Positions 12,421 through 24,059 of a DNA stretch of 64,000 nt are shown one piece after another. Each line of letters begins with the position of its first letter. The first letter of the stretch is position 1. Below the pieces are notes generated by a model. The model had not been told where the DNA came from, ran no database searches, and was given only the letters and a program-made list of their open reading frames with translations. Origin of the DNA: Xenopus tropicalis (lineage: Eukaryota; Chordata; Amphibia; Anura; Pipidae); assembly GCF_000004195.4 (NCBI RefSeq), contig NC_030681.2, positions 139,930,006 to 139,994,005 of the forward strand, read 5' to 3'. The translations under genes were made by a program, and so were the position numbers.

Positions 12421-13197
12421 AAGGTATGGGATCCCTTATCCGGAAACCCATTATCCAGAAAGTTCCGAATTACGAAAAGGCCATCTCCCATAGACTCCGT
12501 TATAAGCAAATAATTCTGATTTTTAAAAATGATTCCCTTTTCTCAGTAATAATAAAACAGTACCTGTACTTGATCCCAACTAAGATATAATTACCCCTTA
12601 TTGGGGGCAGAACAGCCCTATTGGGTTTATTTCATGGTTAAATGATTCCCTTTTCTCTGTAATAATAAAACAGTACCTGTACTTGATCCCAACTAAGATA
12701 TAATTACCCCTTATTGGGGGCAGAACAGCCCTATTGGGTTTATTTAATGGTTAAATGATTCCCTTTTCTCTGTAATAATAAAACAGTACCTGAACTTGAT
12801 CCCAACTAAGATATAATTACCCCTTATTGGGGGCAGAACAGCCCTATTGGGTTTATTTCATGGTTAAATGATTCCCTTTTCTCTGTAATAATAAAACAGT
12901 ACCTGTAATTGATCCCAACTAAGATATAATTACCCCTTATTGGGGCAGAACAGTCCTATTGGGTTTATTTAATGGTTAAATGATTCCCTTTTTCTCTGTA
13001 ATAATAAAACAATACCTGTACTTGATCCCAACTAAGATATAATTACCCCTTATTGGGGGCAGAACAGCCCTATTGGGGTTATTCAATATTTACATGATTT
13101 TTAGCAGACTTACGTTATGGAGATCCAAATTATGGAAAGACCTCTTATTCGGAGAATCCCAGGTCCCGAGCATTCTGGATAACAGGTCCCATACCTG
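12421..13197. mobile_element. Foldback element with 113-bp internal tandem array
   Basis: The ends AAGGTATGGGATCCC and TCCCATACCTG are inverted, flanked by TA on both sides. Between them lie about five tandem units of 113 bp, each with AATGATTCCCTTTTCTCTG, AACTAAGATATAATTACCCC and ACAGCCCTATTGGG. Flanking arms contain TTATCCGGA and TTCTGGATAAC. It has no coding capacity. Six relatives with different unit counts occur in the window. Confidence 0.88.
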
Positions 13198-13322
13198 TAT
13201 TATCAAATGATTGGTGTTTAGTGCACTGGCAGTATAAACTCTTATCCAAACCACAATAAAAGTTAATCCCCATATGTAATAAAATGCACTTAGGTTGCTC
13301 AGGAGCAGTAACCCATAGCAAC

Positions 13323-13681
13323 TAGTGTTGTCCCTGCAAAAAAGTTAGCGAAAGGGCGGAAAATTCACAAGACGCAGGTACCGTGCAACTTTTTTGATGC
13401 AACCACGCCTTTATTATGTGACCATGAATAGCAGAATGCAGAAATTCGCTGCCAATCTATGCCTGGTGAAACAATTTGCTCATCACTAGTGATAAGAGAA
13501 TCTGTCCCGTTTCACTTTGCCGAAAAAATCCACAAAAACAGCGAAAATGTCATTCAGAAGAAAAATTACAATTTATTTTGACGTGGGAGACATTTTTTTT
13601 GTCGTCCTCCAGATTTTTACACAGCGAATTTTGACCCCCATTTTGCGAAAGAATCATTTCGCCCATCACTACTCATTACTA
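13323..13681. mobile_element. Ac-type hAT MITE (outer, split by a second copy)
   Basis: The left end TAGTGTTGTCCC and the terminal CATCACTA belong to the same family as 5955-6423. A second copy (13497-13671) landed in its last 10 bp. After the inner copy's target duplication, the outer copy resumes with its final TA at 13680-13681. The outer duplication ATAGCAAC is exact (13315-13322 and 13682-13689), with T and A at positions 2 and 7. Confidence 0.85.
13497..13671. mobile_element. Ac-type hAT MITE (inner, nested)
   Basis: It begins TAGTGATAAGAGAATCTG and ends CGCCCATCACTA. Its target duplication is CTCATCAC on the left (13489-13496) and CTCATTAC on the right (13672-13679). This is 7 of 8 identical, and the left copy is the end of the outer element. 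Confidence 0.85.
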
Positions 13682-13836
13682 ATAGCAACCAATAAGATGT
13701 TTGCTTATAAACAAATGACCAGTAAATTCTTCCTGCTGATTGGTTGCTATGGGTTACTGTTTCTGGGCAAACTAAGTGCCTTTTATTAAATAAGCCCAAA
13801 TAGGTGTAAAAAGAAGTTTGTAATTTGGAAGCCTAT

Positions 13837-14199
13837 GGGGCTGATTTACTAATCCATGAATACGAATCCCGAATGGGAAAAAATCGGATTGGAAACGAAC
13901 ATTTTGCGACTTTTTCGTGAATTGTCGCGATTTTTTCGTAGCCGTTGCGACTTTTACGTATTGAGGGCTAGTAAACGGCGGGCAAACCTTTCCGATTTTT
14001 TTGCGGGTTTGCCCACCGTTTACTAGCGATCAATAAGTAAAAGTCGCGACAATTCGTGCAAGTCGTAACGGCTATGAAAAAGTCGCGACAATTTACAAAA
14101 AAGTCGCGACGGCAATGAAAAAATCACAAAATACCGATAATTGCGAAAAAAACGCATTCGGAAGCTTTTCGGACGTTCGTGGATTAGTAAATCAGCCCC
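13837..14199. mobile_element. Foldback MITE, GGGGCTGATTTACTAATCC family
   Basis: The termini GGGGCTGATTTACTAATCC and GGATTAGTAAATCAGCCCC are near-perfect inverted copies, flanked by TAT on each side. The centre around 13965-14030 is a tight palindrome containing GGGCAAACC and GGTTTGCCC. Confidence 0.88.
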
Positions 14200-15631
14200 T
14201 ATGTGTAAATGGGATCCTGAGCAATAACCATCAATACCACTGGGGAAAAAAATACAATAGGTCATAAATCACCACCCTAATGCTTATGTGCACAGGCTCC
14301 AAATTCATTGTATTGTAATTAAAAGAAATCAATGGAAAATAATGATCATGTGAAAGATAAACAATATGTTGAAATATAAAACTGACTATGGCAACTGACT
14401 GGATAGCAATACAAGGGGCTACTTTTCATCAGCTAAAGGGGCACATACCAGGCATGTTATTGAAAAAAGGAGAAAACAATGTATCTTTTCTGATAATTTG
14501 GTTGTTTAAAAAATTACTTCATTACTAAAAATTTATTTTATTCTTATTTCAAAAGAAATTCCGGTTCAAGCCACCCACTCTAACTACATGTAGGAATGAA
14601 GAGGTTTGGAATAGAATACTCCTATTGGTCTATATTAGTGGGTCATTAGAGGGACATAGGTTTTTTAAACAGCACTAATATCCCCAAGTTATTATGACTT
14701 CTAACATTCATTTTGTATCCCCTGAGATTTCCACATTACTGTGCATCATCTTTAATCTTTATCACTAATTTCTTTGGTTCTACTTTGACAATCAATACAA
14801 TATTCTCTATCTCTGTGTGCAAACAAAAAATAAATGTTTAGACATTATTGAATACAAATATAAGATTCTCCCTTTAGAAAATGTTAAAGTTTAGATAAAA
14901 CTGTCTACAGAAGGAGATTGTAGATTAGGCAGGCTGGTTGTTTTACCTTGCACCCCCAAATCAACTGCAATGTTCATCTCACTAATCATTTCATTTGGTT
15001 TATTGACTCTGTACACTAATGTTTGCTCTCATTGTATCTCTGTGAGATGCACCATATTATTCCATTTATGTTGGTTACCTCTGCACCTGTTTTCTCCTAA
15101 TCTTATTAAGCGGAGCAGATTGCTCTCAGTCTGACAGTACCTCACTAACACATTACCCATAATGAGATCTCAAGTGTGTCAAATTTCAATTTAATTTTTG
15201 GGGGGTGGAAATAGTTCAACTTACAAATACTGTGGAAAGTTTATTTTCTAACCCTCTTTCCTTTAACCAAGATACTAAAGAGACTAAATTTTAGTATTTA
15301 TATATCATTATGCCGTAATGTTGTATGGTATAACTCTGTTTCTCAAAACAGCAGTCAAGTCAAACCATACGCCCCACTGGGTAATAGTGATGTTTGGATT
15401 GGCCTGAAACCTGCAGTACTACCAGGTTTACCCTTAGTTCAGACGGGTTAGGGTTGAAATTTGGGTGACCATTTGTGGGTTTGGGTTCAGGCCAGACCAG
15501 AAAGTCTTGGAATCCAAGGAAATAGCATTCATAGTGGAAAGACACAGGTTTGGCTTGAGTGCAGGACCTACAATGCAAAATTTTGCTGGGTAGGGTGCGG
15601 GTTAAGGTTTTGCTGGTTAGGGTTGGATAAG
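14200..15631. other. Unassigned non-coding sequence
   Basis: No recognised repeat or coding signature is present up to about 15360. About 15400-15630 is rich in GGGTTAGGGTT-like words that could be a degenerate repeat. Confidence 0.4.
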
Positions 15632-16080
15632 GTAACATACATACTAACATAGTAAGGTAGGTTAACCTGCCTAACTTCTAGTTGACCTAGAGCAGGGACC
15701 CCCAACCTTTTTGACCTATGAGCCATATTTAAATGTAAAAAAAAGAGTTGGGGAGCAACACATGTATTTAAAAGTTCCTGGGAGTGCCAAATAATTGGCT
15801 ATTTGGAAGCCCCTATGTCGACTGGCAGCCTGTAGAAGGCTCTCTTTGGCAATACACCTGGTTTTTATACATCCAAAACTTGACTCCAAGCCCAGAATTC
15901 AAATTCCACTGGGAGTAACATCCAACATGTTGCTCACAAGCCACTGGTTGGGGGTCACTGATCTAGAGGAAGGCAAAGAACCCCTTCTAAAGCCTCTCTG
16001 ATTTACCACAGAAGAAAAAATTCCGTCCTGGCTCCAAGATGGCAATCGGATCAGTCCGTGGATCAACTTATACTAAGTAC
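15632..16080 (-). mobile_element. CR1/L2-type LINE 3' end, reverse orientation, interrupted
   Basis: The ACATACTAACATAGTAAGG start is the complement of the TACTATG-type terminal repeat of CR1/L2-type LINEs, as seen at the end of the intact element at 47180-47207. The following AACCTGCC...TAGTTGACCTAG, AGGAAGGCAAAGAACCCC and AAGATGGCAATCGGA segments match my recollection of frog L2-type 3' regions, here on the minus strand. A Buster-type MITE (15693-15960) splits it. A short plus-strand frame at 16039-16257 is not a gene. Confidence 0.6.
15693..15960 (+). mobile_element. Buster-type hAT MITE nested in LINE tail
   Basis: It begins CAGGGACCCCCAACC and ends GGTTGGGGGTCACTG. The 8-bp flanks are ACCTAGAG (15685-15692) and ATCTAGAG (15961-15968), matching 7 of 8 with TA at positions 4-5. 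It inserted in the reverse-oriented LINE 3' segment. Confidence 0.88.
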
Positions 16081-16916
16081 GATTTAGGGAGGGAATTCAC
16101 AGCTCTCATTGTCAAAAACCCTTTCTGTATCAGAGACGGCAGTGTCTCTAACCCTAGGGTGCTCCTAGGATCCCAGTTCAGAGCTGTCCTCCCCAGCATC
16201 TTCAATCTGTTGGTGCAGGTTGAGTTTTTCCTGACCCCACACATCACTACTGAGTAGGTGCTGATGAGATTCCTTAATTATGACAAGGATGAGAATAATG
16301 TTTTATATGTTATACAGTGGACACATGTACCCTCAGGGCCACAATAATGCTGAAATTCCTGGGAGAAAAAACTCTGCATTGTGGGTGAGAACATGGTACA
16401 TTACAGGCTGCACTGTGTTTGTAAATGAACCTTATGATCTCTTTGCATAATTGTATAGTTTTCATCTCTCTTCTTAGGCTCAGAGACCATGTGTTTTTGT
16501 CTGTCATGGTTTTTATTATTATATTACGCTGTTCACAATGCAAATAATTAATTCTACTAGTTAAAATTGTATTCTTGAACCAATAAATGTATTTTTTAGC
16601 TGTAATTTTGATGTGTAGGCGCCATCTCAGTGCATTGTGCCTGAGTCTTTCAAAAGGAGCCAGTGCTACACATTAGAACTACTTTCAGCTAACCTATTGT
16701 TTCTCCTACTCCCATGTAACTGGAGGAGTCCCAAACCGGACTTGGGTTTTTACTATTGAGTGCTATTCTCGAATCAAAATTAAATGTAAAAAAAATCTGT
16801 TTGCTCTTTTGGAAAAACAGATTACAATGCAGGATTCTTATGGAGAAGCTCTATTAACTGATGGGTTTTTTGAAAAATATGTTTTCCCATGACAGTATTC
16901 CTTTAATTATCATTAT
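16081..16916. other. Unassigned non-coding sequence
   Basis: A segment near 16340-16420 (ATTCCTGGGAG and TGCATTGTGGGTGA) resembles 18670-18720, so part is probably an unclassified dispersed repeat. No gene is seen. Confidence 0.4.
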
Positions 16917-17305
16917 TAACATTTATTTATAAAGCACCAACATATTCCGCAGCGCTGTACAATAAGTGGATTACATACATTGGACATACAGAGTAACATA
17001 TAAAGCAATCAATAACCGATACAAGAGGTGAAGAGAGCCCTGCCCAAAAGAGCTTACAATCTACAAGGAGACATACAGAGTAACATATAAAGCAACCAAT
17101 AACCGATACAAGAGGTGAAGAGAGCCCTGCCCAAAAGAGCTTACAATCTACAAGGAGACATACAGAGTAACATATAAAGCAACCAATAACCGATACAAGA
17201 GGGGAAGAGAGCCCTGCCCAAAAGAGCTTACAATCTACAAGGAGACATACAGAGTAACATATAAAGCAACCAATAACTGATACAAGAGGTGAAGAGAGCC
17301 CTGCT
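16917..17305 (-). repeat. Interspersed repeat with 87-bp tandem units
   Basis: It starts ACATTTATTTATAAAGCACC and contains CGCAGCGCTGTACAATAAG, a segment shared with 57240-57486. An 87-bp unit (ACATACAGAGTAACATATAAAGC to AATCTACAAGG) is repeated almost four times, starting at 16984, 17071, 17158 and 17245. Read on the minus strand, the 141-codon frame is an artefact of this period, because 87 is a multiple of 3. It resembles a SINE or LINE tail, but I cannot name it. Confidence 0.8.
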
Positions 17306-17748
17306 TTAATGGAATCAACCTGTCTGCTGTTCACATGTGGTATTTGGACCAAAAATGTTTACAGCCTAAAAATCAGGGTTGTTAGACTGTTTCTAGTCCA
17401 GCAAATGACAGGCGACATAGCTAGAGGCAGGTTCTTTCCCACCATGAGCCTTATTATATAGTGATACTGCTGACCCTAATAACCGTATACTAATCATAAA
17501 ATCTTATCTGCAATACAAATATTAAAAAATGTGTCTCAAAAGGACTTTGACCCATGTGCAGTTAAATTTAACTGCCCTTTTCCCTGGTTTTGAAGCTACT
17601 CACAATGGTACTTGCACCCATATATGTTCCTTTGCAGCTTTCAGTGAGCAGTAATGCACCCGTCCAGCCTTCTTTGATGAACTGAACATATCTGCTCCCA
17701 TTAAGGCAAGGGAACCCTGGAATTTCCTTCAGCGGTAATTACAGGGTA
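17306..17748. other. Unassigned non-coding sequence
   Basis: No repeat family or coding signature is recognised. Confidence 0.4.
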
Positions 17749-18501
17749 CAGGTATGGGATTCCTTATGCGGAAACCTGTTATCCAGAATTACGGAAAGTC
17801 CCTCTCCCATAGACTCCATTTTAATCAAATAATTCAGAATTTTAAAACTGATTTCCTTTTTCTCTGTAATAATAAAACAGTACCTTGTAATTGATCCCAA
17901 CTAAGATATAATTACCCCTTATTGGGGGCAGAACAGTCCTATTGGGTTTATTTCATGGTTAAATGATTCCCTTTTCTCTGTAATAATAAAACAGTACCTT
18001 GTAATTGATCCCAACTAAGATATAATTACCCCTTATTGGGGGCAGAACAGTCCTATTGGGTTTATTTCATGGTTAAATGATTCCCTTTTCTCTGTAATAA
18101 TAAAACAGTACCTGTACTTGATCCCAACTAAGATATAAGTACCCCTTATTGGGGCAGAACAGCCCTATTGTGTTTATTTCATGGTTAAATGATTCCCTTT
18201 TCTCTGTAATAATAAAACAGTACCTGTACTTGATCCCAACTAAGATATAATTACCCCTTATTGGGGGCAGAACAGCCCTATTGGGTTTATTTAATGGTTA
18301 AATGATTCCCTTTTCTCTGTAATAATAAAACAGTACCTGTACTTGATCCCAACTAAGATATAATTAATCCTTATTGGATGCAAAACAATCCTATTGGGTT
18401 TAATTAAAGTTTTATTGATTTTTTAGTAGACAAGGTATGGAGATCCAAATTATGGAAAGACCCCTTATCCGGAATACCCTTGGTCCCGAGCTGTATACCT
18501 G
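17749..18501. mobile_element. Foldback element with 113-bp internal tandem array
   Basis: The termini are CAGGTATGGGATTCC on the left and ATACCTG on the right, flanked by TA. About five 113-bp units fill the centre. The last unit is variant, with TCCTTATTGGATGCAAAACAATCC in place of the usual segment, and the same variant edge unit is seen in other copies. Confidence 0.88.
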
Positions 18502-19578
18502 TACCTTTAGCTGGTTGCTTCAAAAGCTTGCAAATTAGTTGGACCAAGTGGGATAAGATAAACATGTGACCTAAAATGCATGGGGTTTGCCAAAATGCAC
18601 ATCAATGTGCTTCCATATTGGTCCATCACACAGATGTTGCAGCTGCTTACGGGGCATCTCTGTTACACTGAATTCTGGGAAAATGCTGCATTGTAGGTGA
18701 TTTACTACATTTTGTACTGTGTTCTGAAATAAACTCTACACGTGGTGATCTTGCCTCGCCCTAATTAAATCTGTCATCTTCTGCCCTCTGCCAGAAGTCA
18801 AGTCCATTTTGAAAAGAAACGATGAGTTTATTTTATGAAGGGATCTGTTGACTTATTTTAGTCTCCATTTTCCTCTGTACAAATGAAAGGCCCAAGGATG
18901 AAAAGGCATTAATAAGGTCTGGAAAATATAGCTTAGGCAATGCTAAGTACCATGCATGCCAATCACGCTTGCAATTAGTTAAATCAAAGCTTCCAGCGTG
19001 AGAGAGTCACATTGAGGGTGCAGAGCCATAACATCACAATCATCACAGCGCTGACTGCAAATTAATCATATTTTCCTAAACAGTATTTTTCCCAGAATAT
19101 TCCAGTTAGAAGACATCAATAGAAATTTCTTGGTATTAACCATCTGATGCATGACTAAATGCAATAAAATAAGTACATCGTTTATTGTCCGTATATGTTT
19201 ATGGAATACTGCACTCCCTGCTGTCAGATATAAATATTTCAAAAGGCGTTGGGAGGTTCCATGATCATAGAAAGGCACAGGGCTTACTCATTATATAGGA
19301 TCACTGAATTTCATAACTTTTAATATCCTCATATCCATTTGGAGCAGCAAGTGCAATATCCTTAATATATACAGTACATCTGTAAAAAAATTGTCATGGA
19401 AACCAAGACAAATTATACTTTTAGAGTTGGACTTTCCTGCCAGGGTAACAGGAATCATTCCCTGCTGGGCCCTCCCCTTGGACTATTCCCAGCACCTTTC
19501 TTATTGACATAATAGACCATAGATCATAGAATAGATCATACTAATTCCTAATATCTACTTGTTCCCTGGGTGTATGTA
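18502..19578. other. Unassigned non-coding sequence
   Basis: No gene is recognised. 18780-19300 looks single-copy within the window. Confidence 0.4.
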
Positions 19579-20186
19579 CAGGTATCGGACCACTTATACG
19601 GAAACCCATTATCCAGAAAGTTCTGGATTACGGAAAGCTCACATAGATTCCATTTTAATCAAATAATTCACATTTTTCTCTGTAATAATAAAACAGTACC
19701 TGTACTTGATCCCAACTAAGATATAATTACCCCTTATTGGGGGCAGAACAGCCCTATTGGGTTTATTTCATGGTTAAATGATTCCCTTTTCTCTGTAATA
19801 ATAAAACAGTACCTGTACTTGATCCCAACTAAGATATAATTACCCCTTATTGAGGGCAGAACAGTCCTATTGGGTTTATTTAATGGTTAAATGATTCCCT
19901 TTTCTCTGTAATAATAAAACAGTACCTGTACTTGATCCCAACTAAGATATAATTACCCCTTATTGGGGGCAGAACAGCCCTATTGGGTTTATTTAATGGT
20001 TAAATGATTCCCTTTTCTCTGTAATAATAAAACAGTACCTGTACTTGATCCCAACTAAGATATAATTAGTCCTTTTTGGAGCCAAAACTATCCTATTGGG
20101 TTTAATTACTGTTTAAATTATTTTTCAGACCCCTTATCCGGAAAACCCCAGGTCCCAAGCATTCTGGATAACAAGTCCCATACCTG
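19579..20186. mobile_element. Foldback element with 113-bp internal tandem array
   Basis: The inverted termini CAGGTATCGGACC and GTCCCATACCTG are flanked by TA. About four 113-bp units lie inside, with the same variant final unit near 20065-20110. Confidence 0.88.
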
Positions 20187-21503
20187 TATAACCTTATGAT
20201 AAAAGGTGATCATTTATACATATATAATCTTAATAAAATATCAATTTCAATATAAAAATATACATAACCACTGTTATGGCAATAAGATTCTCTACGTTCC
20301 TATTAAAAATACCTGTGGCTCTCTCCAGCCATACCCAATATAGTAACAGCCTAAGTCATTAGCCCATAAATACATACCTATATATATACATCAATAAATA
20401 AATAGTGAAAAAAGTAAATGAATGAATGAATACCTAGGTGGGCCAATCAAGGCCTCAGTTACTAATAATAACAACTGCCCTACAATGGGCATGATATTAA
20501 CCAACTCCAAATGGTCAATTGGGTATAAAGAACCTGGATTAATAACCGGGTTATTAGGAGTAACTGTGGATCCAGATTTCCTCACTTAATCCATATGGCA
20601 GCCTCACCGGGATGAAATGTGGTCACTTTACCCAGACCCGGTATGCCATATTATATGAAAGAATAGTGGCATAGTGTTCCACAGAGTCATTTTCCTCAAT
20701 TTCTTAGTAGCTAATTGTGCATAAAGGTCCAACACTACCAAGTTAAAAACTCAGGCTCTGATTTATTAATGGTCAAATTGGAATTTTTACTGCAATTTGA
20801 TTTAGAAGTCAGTGGGAGGTATCCTAGGCAAAAAGTCATTTGGGGAGTTTGTAGACCCATTGAAAATTATGAGTAGAATATGAATTCCATTCATTTGAGT
20901 TTTTTTCCACCATTTTATTTAATCAAGTTTTTATTATATTTATCATACATTTTTTTGCTCTTCCGTGTTAAATGAATACACACAGTCCCATATTCTTAGC
21001 AGAAATTATATTTAAGCATTTGAATTTTGGCAAAAATACAAGTTTAGGCAGTACTTAAGCTTTTATTTCATGACATACTCAGTGACAGGCATTAACAGTA
21101 CATGATCTATATATTAGCTTGTGAGTCTATAAATGTTAAAAAAAGACAAATGCTATTCTCGTTATATATTTTAATATAGAGGAAATAACTAGATAACATT
21201 TTAGTAGCTCAATGATAAATGCTCATCGTAAAAAAAAAATTGATGCCAGCTCGAATAGCCAGGAGTATTAGAGATCATGGTAACAGCGATTAAGGGAGAA
21301 TTCATGTGTTTCCTTGTAAAAAAAAAAAAAACAACAAGGCATGTTTCAGTAAAGTGGGGGCATTCCACAAGGTATTGCTTAGAAGACAACAGGGGCTCAT
21401 TTCCTAAAACTGTGTCTCAGTACAGTAACTCATAGCAAAAAATTTGAATGTTCATGTTAGATATTATTCATCATGTCTTTGCAAAAGTTGCTCCTACATC
21501 AGC
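20187..21503. other. Unassigned AT-rich non-coding sequence
   Basis: About 20755-20900 (GGCTCTGATTTATTAATGG onwards) resembles the AT-rich foldback fragments at 36796-37191 and 51770-52130. No gene is recognised. Confidence 0.4.
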
Positions 21504-21569
21504 TTAAGGTGGCCATACACTGATATTATTTTACGAAGATATTCCGTGCATGTAGCAGATCAACAAGAC

Positions 21570-22589
21570 TAGTAATGAGCGAATCTGTCCCGTTTGTTTA
21601 CAGGAAACAGCAAAAAATCTGTGAAACACACTTGTTGTTGCCGTGACCACACCCATTTTAACATGACCATGCCCATTTTGACGCAACCGCATCCCCCTTT
21701 GCCAAGAACGCGCCTAATTTGCCGTGCCTATTATGACATGATTTACAAATACCACCTATGGCATGGGCGCTGCTGGCACACAACTGGGGCAGATGTGAGA
21801 GCTAGTGATATAGTTAATTCCATCCTAGCTGAACTGCGATTTGTCCGGTTCTTGGAGAGGCAGCGCTCTTCCTACAACCCATCATTATGGAGGGGTTTCT
21901 ATTTCTAATATGTAACAAGTCTTCACCTAAGTTTTGTTTCTCTTTATCTGCATATTTTTCCTATTGTTTCTATGAGAGCGTGATATTGCTCTGTATCTTT
22001 CCTTTGGTGATCGCTTGAATAGAGAATTTTATTTCCAAACATTACCCACCGGATGACTTGGCAAATGCCTTCTTTTGGTTTAGTTTTATTGTTACTGGGG
22101 CTCCTAGGCACTTTTTTGGGTGAGAGACAAGGTTAGGGTGGGGGAGTGGTTGTGGGCTAAACCAAGTGGACATTTATGGACTTGGATCAAGTGTGTACTT
22201 TGCATGGGTTTGTTGTGGGAGGGGGTGGGAATGGAAGCCATCATGGACAGAGGAATGGGCTTTGAAAGATGGCTTTCTGCAGTTGGGAGGGAATAGTTGG
22301 GTTTTGGTGAAGGTTTATTACCTTTTAATGGACGGCCTTATCTGAACTATTATGTTATGTTATCTGGTGTGATGTTTGTTATCTTAATGTTCGTTTTTTT
22401 TTATTTCTAAATAAAGAAAAATTCCTATTATTGGACATGACCATGCACAATTTGATGTGACTTTTTTTGACTTGCGAATAATTTTTCTGCTGTGAATTTT
22501 CATGGAAGTTTTGTGAAACAATTGACCAATGGCGAAATGGGGATATTCGCTGCAAATCCATGCCTGGCGAAAAAATTCTCTCATCACTA
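21570..22589. mobile_element. Ac-type hAT MITE, itself split by an insertion
   Basis: It begins TAGTAATGAGCGAATCTG and ends CTCTCATCACTA. The flanking 8-mers AACAAGAC (21562-21569) and GACAAGAC (22590-22597) match at 7 of 8. The normal interior of such elements is under about 500 bp. The excess here is a 692-bp insert at 21742-22433. Confidence 0.82.
21742..22433 (+). mobile_element. Probable retroposed insert with A-rich tail, unclassified
   Basis: Near-duplicate 15-17 bp flanks, CCTATTATGACATGA (21727-21741) and CCTATTATTGGACATGA (22434-22450), bracket it. The right end AATAAAGAAAAATT looks like a polyadenylation signal plus tail. This is the signature of target-primed reverse transcription. 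It has no RT motif, so it is a 5'-truncated LINE tail, a SINE or a processed transcript; I cannot tell which. An in-frame continuation of about 55 codons from its start (to 21908) has no recognised domain. Confidence 0.5.
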
Positions 22590-22782
22590 GACAAGACGAC
22601 CCATATTGCAAAAGCTTCATATATTGGTCATATTGTCAATCAGGCGGGACGAAAGATTTTGCAGGTAGAAGGTAGAATCCCTATTGTTTTATCTCCATAT
22701 CTGACAATTCAGCTCTGAATGTCAGTGGAGGGAACAAACCATCTTTCTGGCGACCAATGATGTAAGGTGTATGGCCACTTTA

Positions 22783-24059
22783 GGCATGGCAACTTCAGGT
22801 TGTCTGAGCTATTCAACTATTTTTCTTTAGATACCAGAATTGTTTATATAGCAATAACAAATTACAAGGGAAACACAGAAACAGGGGCACAGTTAATATA
22901 AATGAAACAGTGAGAATAAATACGTAAGTGCTCAGAGTTTCCAGTTGGAATGAGTCCCTGGTTACACCCTATGTTATAGGTAAATTGAACTAGCGTGCCA
23001 AATGGGGTTATTTATTGTGCTTGCACCTTATCATTTGTGTCTTAGAAATCAGTTACTGCATCAAAGGAGATTTTGGAATATTAGTTTTCCTTTTTTTGAA
23101 CCTCCCCTGGACCTATATATAATATTATTTTGGGAATGCACAAAAATGCCCTTATTGCAGTAATACTGAACCTTCTGTAACAGTAAAAGATCAAGAGCTG
23201 TCTGGTAAATTTTCTTTTCCTATTAACCTGTTGCCCAAAAGCACATTCTAAGGGAAGATAAATGAACTACAATGCCTTATTTTCGTTCCATTTATCTCCT
23301 CTTGTTTGTCCCCGAAGTGAAGTAGTGACAATTTTATAGCAATATAAAACTTTGTTATCTAAAAGAAACCCCAAAACAACCACAAATACTGCTCCTCACC
23401 TATTCTAGCTGTACGTTTAATGAAATAGAAGATATTACTTCAAAAACTGGCAAAAAATATATTATAATTAAATGATACACCTCCCTGGTATTCTTGTATA
23501 CTGCACAATGTTATATATTTAAAAAAAAATGTCTTACAGCATAATTCTTCAAAGATCAGCCCCCAAAAAGCAAAAACATAATATATATCTTCTGTGACAG
23601 CACATTTAAGACTTTATTTAATTCAAGGCATGCTCTTTAAACTCTTTAAGTGGTTGTAACACGGAGATCAGATAAAAGGTTTAAATGATGTGAAAATCAA
23701 CAAGAATCCTTGGAAGCATCTTGCTGGAACTACATAAAGTGGGTATCGCCAGCGAGCATCATTAATGCTGTAACCTGCATTTCCCTAGTGCCATCCATTT
23801 GTCTCTGTTGGAATATCAAGGCCAATGGTGCCCTAATAGCCTAGGGTTAATGCTGGATGAGTAATATTCATTTATAAATGAGGGTTTTAGGTGACACTTA
23901 TCTAGTTGCAACAATAAGATTCCAATAATTCTTGGAGACTTTCAGATAATCCATCAAATAGCATTAAGCATTCTCAAGGCCCTGTATATGCTATTAAAAA
24001 AAATCATTTAAACTCGTTAAAAAGGCATTCCTAATCCTTAGCCTTACTACACTTATGAC
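22783..24059. other. Unassigned, largely single-copy-looking sequence
   Basis: No repeat family is recognised. 23640-23990 is high-complexity sequence without internal repeats and is a candidate for host non-coding conservation. No coding frame of note is present. Confidence 0.35.

Larger units (their letters stand above)
21507..22779. mobile_element. AAGGTGGCCATACAC foldback element, split by nested insertions
   Basis: The left terminus AGGTGGCCATACAC and right terminus GTGTATGGCCACT are inverted and flanked by TTA on both sides (21504-21506 and 22780-22782). A 3-bp TTA duplication is typical of PIF/Harbinger elements, so I infer that class. A related copy with the same termini and TTA flanks is at 54716-55158. 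This copy is split by an Ac-type hAT MITE (21570-22589). Confidence 0.75.

Noticed and set aside
16039..16257. 72-codon ORF starting MAIGSVRGSTYTKYD, considered as an exon
   Set aside because: It starts in a reverse-oriented LINE 3' segment (AAGATGGCAATCGGA), has no splice-site support and no protein family signature.
16927..17352. 141-codon ORF with a four-fold hydrophobic repeat, looking like a membrane protein
   Set aside because: The repeat is the 87-bp DNA unit of an interspersed repeat; the same frame appears in the second copy at 57260-57586.
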